From: Chloroflexota bacterium
GTDB lineage: Bacteria > Chloroflexota > Dehalococcoidia > Lucifugimonadales > Lucifugimonadaceae
NCBI GenBank assembly: GCA_018649665.1
Contig: JABIHL010000124.1
Location: forward strand, 1-61,264
Direction: 5' to 3'
Length of the DNA stretch: 61,264 bases
Both the position numbers and the translations under genes were made by a program. Below the pieces are notes generated by a model. It worked only from the letters and a program-made list of their open reading frames with translations, had not been told where the DNA came from and did not search any database. Shown here piece by piece: positions 41,190 to 51,007 of this stretch (positions are counted from its first letter, which is position 1; each line of letters starts with the position of its first letter).

Positions 41190-44100
41190 TCAACTTTCGC
41201 CCATCCTCATGATTCGATGTATCGACATTCGGTATACAGAAACTAGGATCAGGCCAATTACCACGAGAAATACTACGCCCAATAGCCCAAAAGTGATTCC
41301 AAAGCCAAACCAGTCTATTTGAACTGCCATCGGTGGCACAACTGCGGCATTTTCGCCTGAACTTGCGAGGTACGGCATGATAGTCGAACCCATTTGTGCG
41401 CCCATAAATATGCCCAAAACAACGGCAACGCCAATGACCATTACCTGTTCGAGAACCACTAAAAACAGCATCTGCTTCATTGATAGGCCGATGGTTCGTA
41501 GCAATGCGAGTTCAGCGCGGCGACCGTCGAACGAAACTTTGGCGTGAACTAGGAATCCGATAGCGCTTACGACTAGAACTGTGAAGAACGCAATTCCCAA
41601 AAGTGCTCGCCAACCGGCGGAGACCAGTGGGTCGAAAGCCACGCTTGCCAGTTCGAGGCTGCGGTCGATGGTTTTTGATCCAGGGCGGATTCTTAGACTG
41701 GAAAGCTTCTGTTTGATACCGGGGACAGCTCTATCGCCAGCCACTACCGATTCCAATATGCCTTCTTCGGCTAGCAGTAACTCTGATCCTTGGACAGTTG
41801 ATATCCAGAATTCAGTCGGTTGAATGTTTCCAACCGTTCGAGTGATATTCAAGCGTTCATGAACAGCCTCGTAATCTGTCAGAAGGAACGGCTCTTCATC
41901 GAGCGAGAGAGTCGGGAAGTAATCGACGACATCTCTAATGGATATGTTTACCGGAACACCATCGAGGGATATCTGGAAAATCTCGCCATCTTCCCCACCG
42001 AACTGTTCGATGAACGAGGTGCTGGCAACGGCCGGTACAACTTCAAGTTCCGATCCGTGAGCGAGTCCTCTGTACTCGTTTGGCCCTGCGGACGTCCAAC
42101 GCAGACGAACGACGCTTTCAACTGGAGTTCCATCTGATTTGGATGCGGGGACTAAGCTGTCGCCGAGTGCCTCGCGGGTCGGTGCCATCGTTCGCCAGTT
42201 GTTCACAGAATCAAACGTTTCGATGATGATTAGCTCTGTGCCTGTGGCGTTAAGAACCGCAATATCGTCGATGTCTAGAGCCGCTGGGCCTAGGCCGTTT
42301 TCGTAGTTGACCACACCGATTGAGTGCAAGCGAATAGGCGCTCTTGGGAGTAAGCCTGGAACACCACGGAATGGCGCAGCTTGGATGCTCGATCCAATTC
42401 GACACCACTCAGGCGGTTCGCCATCGACAGGTATCGGGCAGTTGAATCGAAGCTGATCGGATGCAAGCGGAACCATTGAGCCAAGAGGAATAGAGAAGAA
42501 CTGACCGTTTGCATCCGACAATCGAGCGACCATGAATGTTGAGGGTTGCCGTACGAGCGGCAAAATGTTGGCTGTGAGCCATTTGCCTTCCGTCGGAAGC
42601 TCAATTCCTGCAGCGCCGCCAACATCGAGAACTGCAACTTTCGAATCGAACGGAGTTAGCCCGAAGTCGTCTCTAAACCAACCGACATCTTCGATCGTTT
42701 CCAGATCAACGCCAATGAGTTGGAATCCTTCAACGGTGATACCCGCGTTGATGTTTGCTGTTTCTCGGTAGATCGGAGAAACAGCTTCGACGTCTTCAAG
42801 TGCACTAAGCTCATCGACAATGGAGAACGAAATACCGCCTGAACGAACGTTTACGGAAGTGACTTTTACATCGGCACCGGTTCGGTAGTACGCCTGGTCT
42901 ATCGCACTTTGTTCGAGAGTAGCTCCGAAGCTAGCGGCGAACACACCGAGGGCTGCCGTGAGGATCAATAACAGTGAGAGTCGAGAGTGATGGGCGGGAT
43001 TTCGCGCCATTTGCCAGATTCCCAAAATCAGAGCAGGGGGAGTGATGCTCGACATCGGACGACGAGAAAGCACTTTGCCCAACAGATCCATTCCAACTGG
43101 GAAGACCCGAAGAAGAACAAGACCTGCCGCTACGAGAAATATCGCTGGAACACCGAGTATGAGTTGGTTGACCGTAGTTTCGCCAAATATGCTCACTGCG
43201 ACGAACGATCCCTGTTTCGTGAGTTGCCAAAAGAGGAACATCACCAATCCCAGAAACCCTAGGTCCAAGTAGTAACGCTGCACCACAGCAAGTCGGGCAG
43301 GTCGAGCGCGAGTGACTCTGCTCGCCATAAGTCCTAGTCGTGTTGCTCTAAGGGCTGGTATGAACAATGCCAGTAGGCCTAGTAAGCCGCCAAAGAACGC
43401 CATCCGGAATGCTCCGAACGTCAATCGAACTGGGAGGGCATCTCCGCTGTTCAGGTCGCCATAGATCGGAAGTATTCCGATAAGTCCAACACCCAGTACA
43501 GCAAGGAACGGTCCTGAAATAGCTGCGATCATCGCCAAAAAGCCAGCTTCAATAATGAACACGGCAAGAATCTGTCGAGAAGTTGCCCCGCGTGTGCGCA
43601 GTAGCCCGACTTCGCTTCGCTGGGCATCGACGAGTAGTGATGCGAGAGTCACGACGTAGTAGAGCACAACGAGGACGATAAGGATGAGAACGATAAACAT
43701 TGGCAACCTGTTGAAGAACAGATCGGTCTCAAACGCGCTCAGTACTTGAGGTAAATCAGATCTGAGAAGGAATCCATCGACGATTGCCTTGAGCTCGCGT
43801 TCGGTGGCATCGATAGTATTCCGTATAGATTCAGTTTCTGAAGCTGCGATTCGTTCAGGATCTACGTCTAACCACCAAGCGTAGTCGGTACCCATATTTT
43901 GGAAGTAGGGACCGAGGCCATCGAGAATGGTCGCTTCGGGAACAACGAATCGTGCAAATTGAAGGGTGTCAGTTCGAGAGCCGAATGCCTCGTTCTGAAT
44001 TCTCCAGTGATCCATATCGGGATCGTTTCGTTCAAAAAGGCCCGTTACGAGAATGTTGACCTGATTGTGGACATCCTCCCAGTGAGGTCGCACTGGATAG

Positions 44101-44690
44101 ATGTCGCCAACCTTGATGTCCATAGCTTTGGCTGATGCGACATCGAGTGCGCCTTCGATTTGAAGCGAATCATCGGCAGCCACAGTAGTGGCTGGAAGCG
44201 ACATTCGTCCTTCGACAATGTTGAGCCGCTCGTCTGCCTCAGGAACCGTCATCATCGTAACGCGGCGGCAGTCACACTCGATCAGTTCTTCGCTATCGTC
44301 GAAGCCTATGTTTGATCTACACGGACAATCGGCGGGTCGAACCATTGCCGGGGGCAGATCTACGAAGAACGTCCACGTTTTTAGTGCAAATTCGCGTTGG
44401 TCGAGGAACGGTTCGAACCGCTTGACGATAGTGCCGTTCATCGCATCGACGATTGTCGAATGGGTTTCTCGATTGGTCGGAACCTGGCCAGCTTCAACAA
44501 GAACGTCTATATCGGATTGTTCATGAGTTGAAAGTGCGCGTTGTAGAGCAACATCACGCAACGCATCGAAGAAAATTACCGAACTCGCCATGATCGTGGA
44601 CGCGAGTACAACACCCACTACGACTGCAGATAGCAGACGCCAGTGGGCAAGCGTTCGCTTGACGATAAGTTGAAACGAGTTACCGATCAT
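41190..44690 (-). CDS. Large FtsX-type ABC transporter permease
   Basis: A 1166-residue permease with two FtsX/MacB modules. An N-terminal helix (about 18-40) is followed by a large extracytoplasmic domain with a CPCRS and CDC cysteine cluster near residues 120-140. Then comes a set of helices (about 330-520 with a second module start), a second large extracytoplasmic domain (about 590-1000) and final helices (about 1020-1160). MacB-type proteins transmit force without carrying substrate through the membrane. It overlaps the upstream permease by 4 bp (ATGA type), so synthesis is coupled. It partners with the two ATPases downstream. Substrate unknown. Confidence 0.86.
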   Translation of the reverse strand: MIGNSFQLIVKRTLAHWRLLSAVVVGVVLASTIMASSVIFFDALRDVALQRALSTHEQSDIDVLVEAGQVPTNRETHSTIVDAMNGTIVKRFEPFLDQREFALKTWTFFVDLPPAMVRPADCPCRSNIGFDDSEELIECDCRRVTMMTVPEADERLNIVEGRMSLPATTVAADDSLQIEGALDVASAKAMDIKVGDIYPVRPHWEDVHNQVNILVTGLFERNDPDMDHWRIQNEAFGSRTDTLQFARFVVPEATILDGLGPYFQNMGTDYAWWLDVDPERIAASETESIRNTIDATERELKAIVDGFLLRSDLPQVLSAFETDLFFNRLPMFIVLILIVLVVLYYVVTLASLLVDAQRSEVGLLRTRGATSRQILAVFIIEAGFLAMIAAISGPFLAVLGVGLIGILPIYGDLNSGDALPVRLTFGAFRMAFFGGLLGLLALFIPALRATRLGLMASRVTRARPARLAVVQRYYLDLGFLGLVMFLFWQLTKQGSFVAVSIFGETTVNQLILGVPAIFLVAAGLVLLRVFPVGMDLLGKVLSRRPMSSITPPALILGIWQMARNPAHHSRLSLLLILTAALGVFAASFGATLEQSAIDQAYYRTGADVKVTSVNVRSGGISFSIVDELSALEDVEAVSPIYRETANINAGITVEGFQLIGVDLETIEDVGWFRDDFGLTPFDSKVAVLDVGGAAGIELPTEGKWLTANILPLVRQPSTFMVARLSDANGQFFSIPLGSMVPLASDQLRFNCPIPVDGEPPEWCRIGSSIQAAPFRGVPGLLPRAPIRLHSIGVVNYENGLGPAALDIDDIAVLNATGTELIIIETFDSVNNWRTMAPTREALGDSLVPASKSDGTPVESVVRLRWTSAGPNEYRGLAHGSELEVVPAVASTSFIEQFGGEDGEIFQISLDGVPVNISIRDVVDYFPTLSLDEEPFLLTDYEAVHERLNITRTVGNIQPTEFWISTVQGSELLLAEEGILESVVAGDRAVPGIKQKLSSLRIRPGSKTIDRSLELASVAFDPLVSAGWRALLGIAFFTVLVVSAIGFLVHAKVSFDGRRAELALLRTIGLSMKQMLFLVVLEQVMVIGVAVVLGIFMGAQMGSTIMPYLASSGENAAVVPPMAVQIDWFGFGITFGLLGVVFLVVIGLILVSVYRMSIHRIMRMGES

Positions 44691-47600
44691 GTTGAGGTTG
44701 CCGAGAATCCTTCTCGAGCCATCTGCGCAATTTCTATCTCACGGAAAGACCGAACTGAATTGATCACTCCGGCTAGGACAATTACAAATATCGCCGCAAT
44801 TGTAACCATGGGAAGTATCCAATTGGTCTGCAATATAAATGGAGGTAGCAGTTGATCGCCGTTCCCGGTGTGAGCCATTGATCCGACCATTAGAGAGCTG
44901 GTGGCGAAACCAGTTCCGATTCCGACCAACGTCCCTGTGATAATCGCCGGAAGCAGTTCGGATATTGTGCTCAACCAGTGATCACGGGTACTTGCTCCTA
45001 AGGCGAGCATTAAGGCTGAATCGCCCTTTGTTCTGAGCGAGTATGCTGCGAGGAATACGGCGTATGCCATGAGCACGATGAGCCCCGCGACGATTGTGGC
45101 AATAATGCTCATTCCTCGCCATCCTGCAACTGCAATTGGGTCGACGAACGTACTGTCGATCTGCTCTGCTCGTGAGTCGATTCTGGCAAGTCGGAATACG
45201 TCACGTACTTCTTCAGCGATTTCGCTGGTCGAAAGATCAGTTTCATTCAAACTTGCGAACAGTTCGTTGGGTGTTACGTTTCGACGACCTCGAAGCTCTA
45301 CAAAGTCGATTATTGCGTCGATATCGACAACCGCGAACGGTGCGCTCTCAGGATTAAGAGTTGGGAAGTATTTGATCGTTTCTATAACCTCGACCGGTAC
45401 TAATCCCCCTTGAATATCGATCATGAAAGGGCGTCTGAAACCGACCCCGGTTTGATCCATGAATAGTTCGCTAGCGATCATGGGAATCGGCCGGTCGACA
45501 GCTCTACGATAGATACCTCTAATGCCCTGATTCGACCCTCTACCGAGTGAAATATTTCCTATTCCTGTGCCGGCATCACCTTCGATTTCTCCTGAGATAC
45601 CTTCTGGTTCGGGAGTAATCGTGAATCCGGCATCCTCACCTTCAGCAGACGGAAGACCAGTCCAAAGTTCTGGTACGTCGAAGTCGATTACGAGATGTTG
45701 CTGCCCCGATGACGTAGTTGCAGAAAGATCGTCGATTAGCACGTTCGTAGGTGGCGCACTGTCGGGGCCTACTTTGAGAAAGGTTTGAATCGACGTTATT
45801 TCGACTGGTTGCGGGTAGTTCGATATTCGAGCGGAAGTTTTGAACCATCCTTCCTCAAACGTGCCCATGTTGATGGTGTGCGTTTCACGAATTCCGTCTC
45901 GGAGTACTATCCAAAGCTCGTGATTTGGAGTGACCGGATCGCTCTTCGCCCAGATGGATATCTCGGCGGTGTCGGCTGGGAGAAAAATAGGCTCGGGCAC
46001 TACTCGAACAGCCAAACGATCGACCAATTGATGAATCCCAACGTCGGAATCAGAGAAGTCATCTCGGAACCATGCCACTCGCTGGAAGTCGATCGGGTCG
46101 ATAGCGAAAAGAGTAAATAGTGAACCGGTCGAGGTCGTGCCTACGGTTGATTTACTTCTAAGTGCAGGCGTTGCAACATCGATGGCAGCGAGATCACGAA
46201 CTTCTATTAATTGATCTCGACCCACCTGGCCTGTCGATCCGGTGGTCATTACATGGATGTCGGCACCGGTGTCGTATAAAACTTGCTCGTTGGTAGAGCG
46301 TTCGAGAGTGGAAACGACTGATCCAGCGATTATTCCTGTGCTGATAGACAGTGCGAATGCCAGCATTGGCCAGCCATGAAAGAACGGACGCCTCGCCACG
46401 CTGGCGAGTCCTAGGCCGATGGCTGTCGAGTTGGATCTCAGCCCGATGCCCGCGAATAGTTTTGTGACGATTGGGAATAGTCTGAGTGCCACGAGAGAAC
46501 TTGCGACCACGATTAGAGCTGGAGCAGCGAGCAGGCTTAGATCGGGAACCAATTCGCCTTCTCGCTGTGAAGTTACAACGCTAGATCGGCTGCTCACCTC
46601 CCACCAGACGATTCCGCTGAGTGCGACCAAAAGTGCATCGATGTAGAAGCGCTGAAACCATGGAGCGTCGACAGGGCGAGCGTCGCTTGATCGACTCGCT
46701 GCCATAGTTGATCGATCCCAAAACGAGGAGGCAGCCGTGACTACGACTACTGTGCCAATTGCTGCTCCGAACGACCACAACCATGCCGATGGCGATAGCT
46801 CGACAGGCATGCCGCTTCCGCCAGTGACTGCGTTATAAGTCGGAAGGTAGCCAACCAGTCGGATGAGCAATAAAGAAATAAACGGAGCGATCAAAGCGGC
46901 AGGAACCGCGGCGATTGCGGCTTCGAGAACGTGAATACCGAGCTGTTGCTTCAAACTGAATCCACGACTTCTCAACATCATGTAGCCCGACACTCGACGG
47001 CGCCCCAACAACCCGGCTGCCATCGTTAGATAAAAAGCGACACATGCCAGTAGGAGTAACGCCATCAAAAGTAGCGGTATGCTGCCGAAAAGAGCACGTC
47101 TCTTCATCGTTTCGAGCCGAGAAATCAACTTGGTGATGATGAAAGGTCGTGCAATCGATTCATCGAGCTGAAGTTGGAGGTTATCGAAGCTCGATTGCAG
47201 ATCATCGACGGACTGTTCGGCGAGTAGCGATTGGTCGGTGTAGAGGAACCAGTCATAGTTTGCTGGCAAGCCTGCGTTCGCTTTTGCTACAACCGTGAAC
47301 ATCGAATTGCTTGTCGGAAGCATGATGAGCGGCTGCTCGCGTCCTTCTATGGCGGGAGCCAAATATGCCTCGCCTAGTTCGAGCCAGAACACTTCTTCGG
47401 AGTCAGTCTGTTCGAACGTTCCGGTTATCACCGCCCTCACGAGACCTGCGCCCGTATCGACCGGCTGCGAGTTAATCACATCTCCAATCGATAACTGGAG
47501 AATCCTTGCTCGATCGGCGAACACAGCGACTTCGATAGTAGGTTCGCCATCGATAACCGATACGGCATCGGTCGGTGCCACGCCTTCGATATAGGTCACA

Positions 47601-47956
47601 TGGTCATCGAGGTGCTCGATGAACTGAAATGCACTCTGTGAGGCGAGACCGTCTTTCCGCATTGGTTGGCCGAGCCAGCCCCACCAATGTAAGCGGGTTT
47701 TTGTAAGCCTTGTCGACGACTGAACGAGTTCGCCAAGATTCTCGTCGACCGCTGAAAATACTGCAGCATCGGCAAGCTGGTGATCTTCTGCGGTAAGAGG
47801 GATCCACGAACTATTGATGTGGACGTTTGTGTTCATGTCGCCAATATCTTCAACCGCTGCACGCATTGAGATAATTTCTAGCGACCGACCGTACTGCGGA
47901 ATGCCCGATGCGGTTGCCGAAGCGAATAGTGCGCCGAGCATTAGTCCGACGATCAT
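44687..47956 (-). CDS. Large FtsX-type ABC transporter permease
   Basis: The first gene of the operon, 1089 residues from ATG 47956. Its layout matches the next permease: N-terminal helix, large extracytoplasmic domain, helices near 290-530, a second extracytoplasmic domain to about 930 and final helices to 1080. The frame is open upstream to 48050 and encodes LSLIRLIRARANSDPW just before Met1. That amphipathic start is typical of FtsX permeases, yet there is no ATG, GTG or TTG in that stretch. A CTG at 48004 could be the real start; otherwise the N-terminus is shortened. It is divergent from the HtrA-type gene. Confidence 0.85.
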   Translation of the reverse strand: MIVGLMLGALFASATASGIPQYGRSLEIISMRAAVEDIGDMNTNVHINSSWIPLTAEDHQLADAAVFSAVDENLGELVQSSTRLTKTRLHWWGWLGQPMRKDGLASQSAFQFIEHLDDHVTYIEGVAPTDAVSVIDGEPTIEVAVFADRARILQLSIGDVINSQPVDTGAGLVRAVITGTFEQTDSEEVFWLELGEAYLAPAIEGREQPLIMLPTSNSMFTVVAKANAGLPANYDWFLYTDQSLLAEQSVDDLQSSFDNLQLQLDESIARPFIITKLISRLETMKRRALFGSIPLLLMALLLLACVAFYLTMAAGLLGRRRVSGYMMLRSRGFSLKQQLGIHVLEAAIAAVPAALIAPFISLLLIRLVGYLPTYNAVTGGSGMPVELSPSAWLWSFGAAIGTVVVVTAASSFWDRSTMAASRSSDARPVDAPWFQRFYIDALLVALSGIVWWEVSSRSSVVTSQREGELVPDLSLLAAPALIVVASSLVALRLFPIVTKLFAGIGLRSNSTAIGLGLASVARRPFFHGWPMLAFALSISTGIIAGSVVSTLERSTNEQVLYDTGADIHVMTTGSTGQVGRDQLIEVRDLAAIDVATPALRSKSTVGTTSTGSLFTLFAIDPIDFQRVAWFRDDFSDSDVGIHQLVDRLAVRVVPEPIFLPADTAEISIWAKSDPVTPNHELWIVLRDGIRETHTINMGTFEEGWFKTSARISNYPQPVEITSIQTFLKVGPDSAPPTNVLIDDLSATTSSGQQHLVIDFDVPELWTGLPSAEGEDAGFTITPEPEGISGEIEGDAGTGIGNISLGRGSNQGIRGIYRRAVDRPIPMIASELFMDQTGVGFRRPFMIDIQGGLVPVEVIETIKYFPTLNPESAPFAVVDIDAIIDFVELRGRRNVTPNELFASLNETDLSTSEIAEEVRDVFRLARIDSRAEQIDSTFVDPIAVAGWRGMSIIATIVAGLIVLMAYAVFLAAYSLRTKGDSALMLALGASTRDHWLSTISELLPAIITGTLVGIGTGFATSSLMVGSMAHTGNGDQLLPPFILQTNWILPMVTIAAIFVIVLAGVINSVRSFREIEIAQMAREGFSATST

Positions 47957-48181
47957 CCATGGATCGGAGTTGGCACGTGCTCTTATTAGTCTTATCAGGC
48001 TCAGATTTGTTCTCGAATTATTCCGGTTCGGCGTTGTTATTGCGAGATATTACAAATCGGTGAGTGAAGTAATTCGATTCACTCATGCAGGTGAACCGAT
48101 TTTTCACTGACGATTGGTGTTATCGCTTGATACGCTGGCAAAACGGAATGTGGTCTACTCGACCCGGACAATACCATTACC

Positions 48182-49303
48182 TTGACTCTTATGCGTCTTC
48201 CAAAACTATTGAATATTGCTCTGCTGGCGATCGCGCTTGCGGTTGTTGTATCTGCTTGTTCGGGTTCAACTGACAACGATATTTCTTCAGATCAAACCGG
48301 CGCCACGGCGGTTTCCGAAGGTACAGAATCTGCACCTGATCCAACTCCAGTCTTCACACCGACGCCGGTTTCGAGAGAACCGGAACAACCGCCGCTATCG
48401 ACACCCGAATTGGTCGAAATACTTACACCGTCTGTAGTTCAAATCGCTGTTATTTTAGAACGTGGTCAAGGTGTTGGCACTGGCGTTATTCTCGATGAAG
48501 AAGGTCTAATTCTCACGAACTGGCATGTAGTCGAAGGCGCTATTGCAATCACCGTCGGTTTCGAAGACGGAACAGTGGCTGAAGGTGAGCTGTTTAGGCG
48601 CGACCCACAGCTCGATCTGGCAATAATCAAGGTCACAGGCGAAACCGGACTCAAGCCTGCGATATTTGGTGATTCGAATGCCCTTCGAATCGGTGAAGAC
48701 GTAGTTGCTATCGGGCATGCACTGGGTCTACGTGGTGGCCCGACAGTTAGTAAAGGTGTTGTGAGTGCTCTCGATCGAACTATCGTTGGTGATGCTGGTG
48801 GTGACCTCACAGGCCTCGTTCAAACCGACGCGGCGATCAATGAAGGCAACTCGGGCGGCCCGCTCGTAAATATGTTTGGCGAAGTCGTTGGTATCAACAC
48901 TGCAAAAATCAACATTGGCGACCGGATCGGATTTGCGATCAATATCAATGCTGCAAAGACTGCCGCCTACAGCCTGATCGCTCAGGGACCGGTGCCGCCT
49001 CCCGGTTTTCTGGGAGTTGGGGGCGTTGATGTCACCAGAGCTCTCGCTCGTGCGCTGAGATTGCCGGTTGGCGAAGGATTCGGCGTGACTGTAATCGAAC
49101 CGGGGTCGCCGGCCGATGAGGCGGGAATTGAACTCGACGACATCATCGTTCAACTCGATACAACGGAGATTACTCGCGGGCAGGATCTGACAGATTTCCT
49201 CCGAGAGCACCCGACGGGCAGCAAAATTAGTATCACCGTTGTTCGCGACGCCCAGTTCTTGGTTTCGCTAGAGGCAACATTGGTCGAACGACCTGAACGC
49301 TAG
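48182..49303 (+). CDS. HtrA/DegP-type lipoprotein serine protease with PDZ domain
   Basis: A trypsin-like quality-control protease on the outer face of the membrane. A signal peptide with lipobox VVVSAC lies near residue 26, followed by a Pro/Thr linker. The catalytic triad is His about 115 (TNWHVVEG), Asp about 145 (DLAIIKV) and Ser about 224 (GNSGGPLV). One PDZ domain closes the protein (about 275-370, starting FLGVGGVDV). TTG at 48182 opens the frame; ATG 48191 gives three fewer residues and is the likelier start. It is divergent from the ABC permease operon, which may indicate a shared envelope role. Confidence 0.9.
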   Translation: MTLMRLPKLLNIALLAIALAVVVSACSGSTDNDISSDQTGATAVSEGTESAPDPTPVFTPTPVSREPEQPPLSTPELVEILTPSVVQIAVILERGQGVGTGVILDEEGLILTNWHVVEGAIAITVGFEDGTVAEGELFRRDPQLDLAIIKVTGETGLKPAIFGDSNALRIGEDVVAIGHALGLRGGPTVSKGVVSALDRTIVGDAGGDLTGLVQTDAAINEGNSGGPLVNMFGEVVGINTAKINIGDRIGFAININAAKTAAYSLIAQGPVPPPGFLGVGGVDVTRALARALRLPVGEGFGVTVIEPGSPADEAGIELDDIIVQLDTTEITRGQDLTDFLREHPTGSKISITVVRDAQFLVSLEATLVERPER

Positions 49304-49406
49304 TCGCTGTTCTTGATCGGGAACTTGCCCTTCGACCACACATTTGCGTAGTGGTTCATGCAGAATGTGCTGAAATCTTCATTTTCGAAGTGCGGAGGAC
49401 TATTGA

Positions 49407-50234
49407 ATGACCGACCAGGCTGGTTCTGAACTAGAAGGCAAAGTTGCGATCGTTACTGGTGCTGGGCGTATGCGCGGTATCGGCAGAGGCACGGCCACTG
49501 TTCTCGCCCGGATGGGTGCACATGTTGTAGTTACTGGAACGGGTCGAGATCCTGCTTCGTATCCAAAGGATGAAAAAGACGCTGACTGGCGCGATATTCA
49601 TTCAACCGCCGAGCAAATCGAGGCGTTTGGCGTGCGTGCACTGCCACTCGTCTCGAACATTGCCGATCAAGAAGATGTTCAGAAAATGATCGACGCTACT
49701 GTTGCTGAATTTGGTCGACTCGACATCATCGTCAACAACGCTGCTGCTCCGTACGGGAATGATCGCGTTTCAGTGATGGATATGCAGACCGACGTTTTCA
49801 AATCGATTGTCGATGTAAAGCTGATGGGAACGTTCTACGCCTGCAAAGCGGCGGCATCCCAGATGGTCAAACAGGGCGAAGGCGGTCGCATCGTGAATTT
49901 GTCATCGACGATGGGCAAGAGCGGTCGCCCGAATACCAGCGCTTACAATGCTGCCAACTTTGCCGTCGATGGCTTTACTCAGGCATTGGCGAAGGAAATC
50001 GGTTTGCACGACATCACGGTGAACAGCGTTTGCCCCGGTCTTATCGAAACAGCCAGACTTGATCCTATGGGCCGCACTGATCGCTGGGACGCTCGGCTCG
50101 CTGAAATTCCGATGAAGCGTGCGGGTACCGACGAAGAAGTTGGCGAGTTAATTGGGTTCTTGTGCAGCACAAGGGCGGCGTACATCACGGGTCAGTCGAT
50201 CAACGTAAATGGCGGCGTGATTACCGAACGCTAG
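49407..50234 (+). CDS. Short-chain dehydrogenase/reductase with altered active site
   Basis: A 275-residue SDR with cofactor motif TGAGRMRGIGRG, NNAAAPYG (NNAG equivalent) and catalytic Ser in VNLSSTMG. The usual Y-x3-K motif reads YNAAN (Tyr about 180, Asn about 184), so the lysine that lowers the Tyr pKa is replaced by Asn through a single-base AAG/AAA-to-AAC type change. The rest, including GQSINVNGG near the end, is that of FabG-like enzymes. It may be inactive, use a different proton relay or contain a sequence error. It is 103 bp after the HtrA gene. Confidence 0.86.
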   Translation: MTDQAGSELEGKVAIVTGAGRMRGIGRGTATVLARMGAHVVVTGTGRDPASYPKDEKDADWRDIHSTAEQIEAFGVRALPLVSNIADQEDVQKMIDATVAEFGRLDIIVNNAAAPYGNDRVSVMDMQTDVFKSIVDVKLMGTFYACKAAASQMVKQGEGGRIVNLSSTMGKSGRPNTSAYNAANFAVDGFTQALAKEIGLHDITVNSVCPGLIETARLDPMGRTDRWDARLAEIPMKRAGTDEEVGELIGFLCSTRAAYITGQSINVNGGVITER

Positions 50235-50720
50235 CTAAATATCGAGACCTTCGTACTCGGCAATTTCGACGAAGTCTTCCGCTTCGTCATCCCACGCAAA
50301 CTGACGAGCCTCTACGACGCGATCACCATCGATACCGATAACGATTTGGTGAACAGGGTACGCGGGGCCATCACCCCAAGGATCGGACGCATTTGCCTTG
50401 TCGGTTTCAGAAAAATAGGCGCGTCCGTTTGGGTGCGAGTGGTAGATGATTCGGGGTCGAACATCATCGTCGAGAGTCCTGTTTAGGGCGAGCAGATCGC
50501 CATCTGAAATAACGAACGCTGTTTGAGCTGATCGGTCTTTCGCAGTGGGGTGCGTTTCTGGCTCGTAGGCGTTGATAGCAGATCGAACACCGGGTGCATC
50601 ATTCGAGTCTTTGTTGCCAGTTAGCCATCCACAGCACTCGTTCGGGAACGACTCACGGGCGAGTTTGAATATCTCCTCAAGCGAGGCGCGTGGGACGTTG
50701 ATTGGCTCGGGCGTTGACAA
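50235..50720 (-). CDS. JAMM/Mov34 family metalloprotease
   Basis: A 161-residue JAB1/MPN/Mov34 domain with the complete JAMM zinc motif: Glu28 (NECCGWL), His94 and His96 (YHSHPNGR), Ser104 and Asp107. Bacterial members release C-terminal peptides from sulfur-carrier proteins such as ThiS or CysO, or remove ubiquitin-like tags. No ThiS or E1-like gene is adjacent. It directly abuts the convergent SDR gene (stops at 50234 and 50235). Confidence 0.88.
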   Translation of the reverse strand: MSTPEPINVPRASLEEIFKLARESFPNECCGWLTGNKDSNDAPGVRSAINAYEPETHPTAKDRSAQTAFVISDGDLLALNRTLDDDVRPRIIYHSHPNGRAYFSETDKANASDPWGDGPAYPVHQIVIGIDGDRVVEARQFAWDDEAEDFVEIAEYEGLDI

Positions 50721-51007
50721 TGGGTGTTCCTGAGTGGGGTGTTGTTCTTAGAGGCGTGTTCGCTACGTAAGTTTGATTCGATAAGACTATATGCGATGCG
50801 GTTCGCACGGTGCGACATCGTTTTATGGGATTTTTGTAATGACAGGTAAACGTTGGGTGCTAAAGAAGATTTATCGACACGTGACCGTGTAAATTACTTG
50901 CGTGTTTAGATCGCACCCTGACACGGCGTTTAGCGTTCGGTTCTGGGGTGTGGCACGATTTGATTGCTCAAAACCATCAGCAACGCTGAACAAGCCAGAA
51001 TTTGTAG
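50721..51007. other. Intergenic region with interrupted hairpin
   Basis: This 287-bp gap lies between the JAMM gene (minus) and a small unknown ORF (plus). A hairpin built from CGATG (50794-50798), TCGCA-CGG-TGCGA (50803-50815) and CATCG (50816-50820) is followed by TTTTATGG. Its role is unclear, because no plus-strand gene ends just before it. Nothing else was recognised. Confidence 0.35.
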
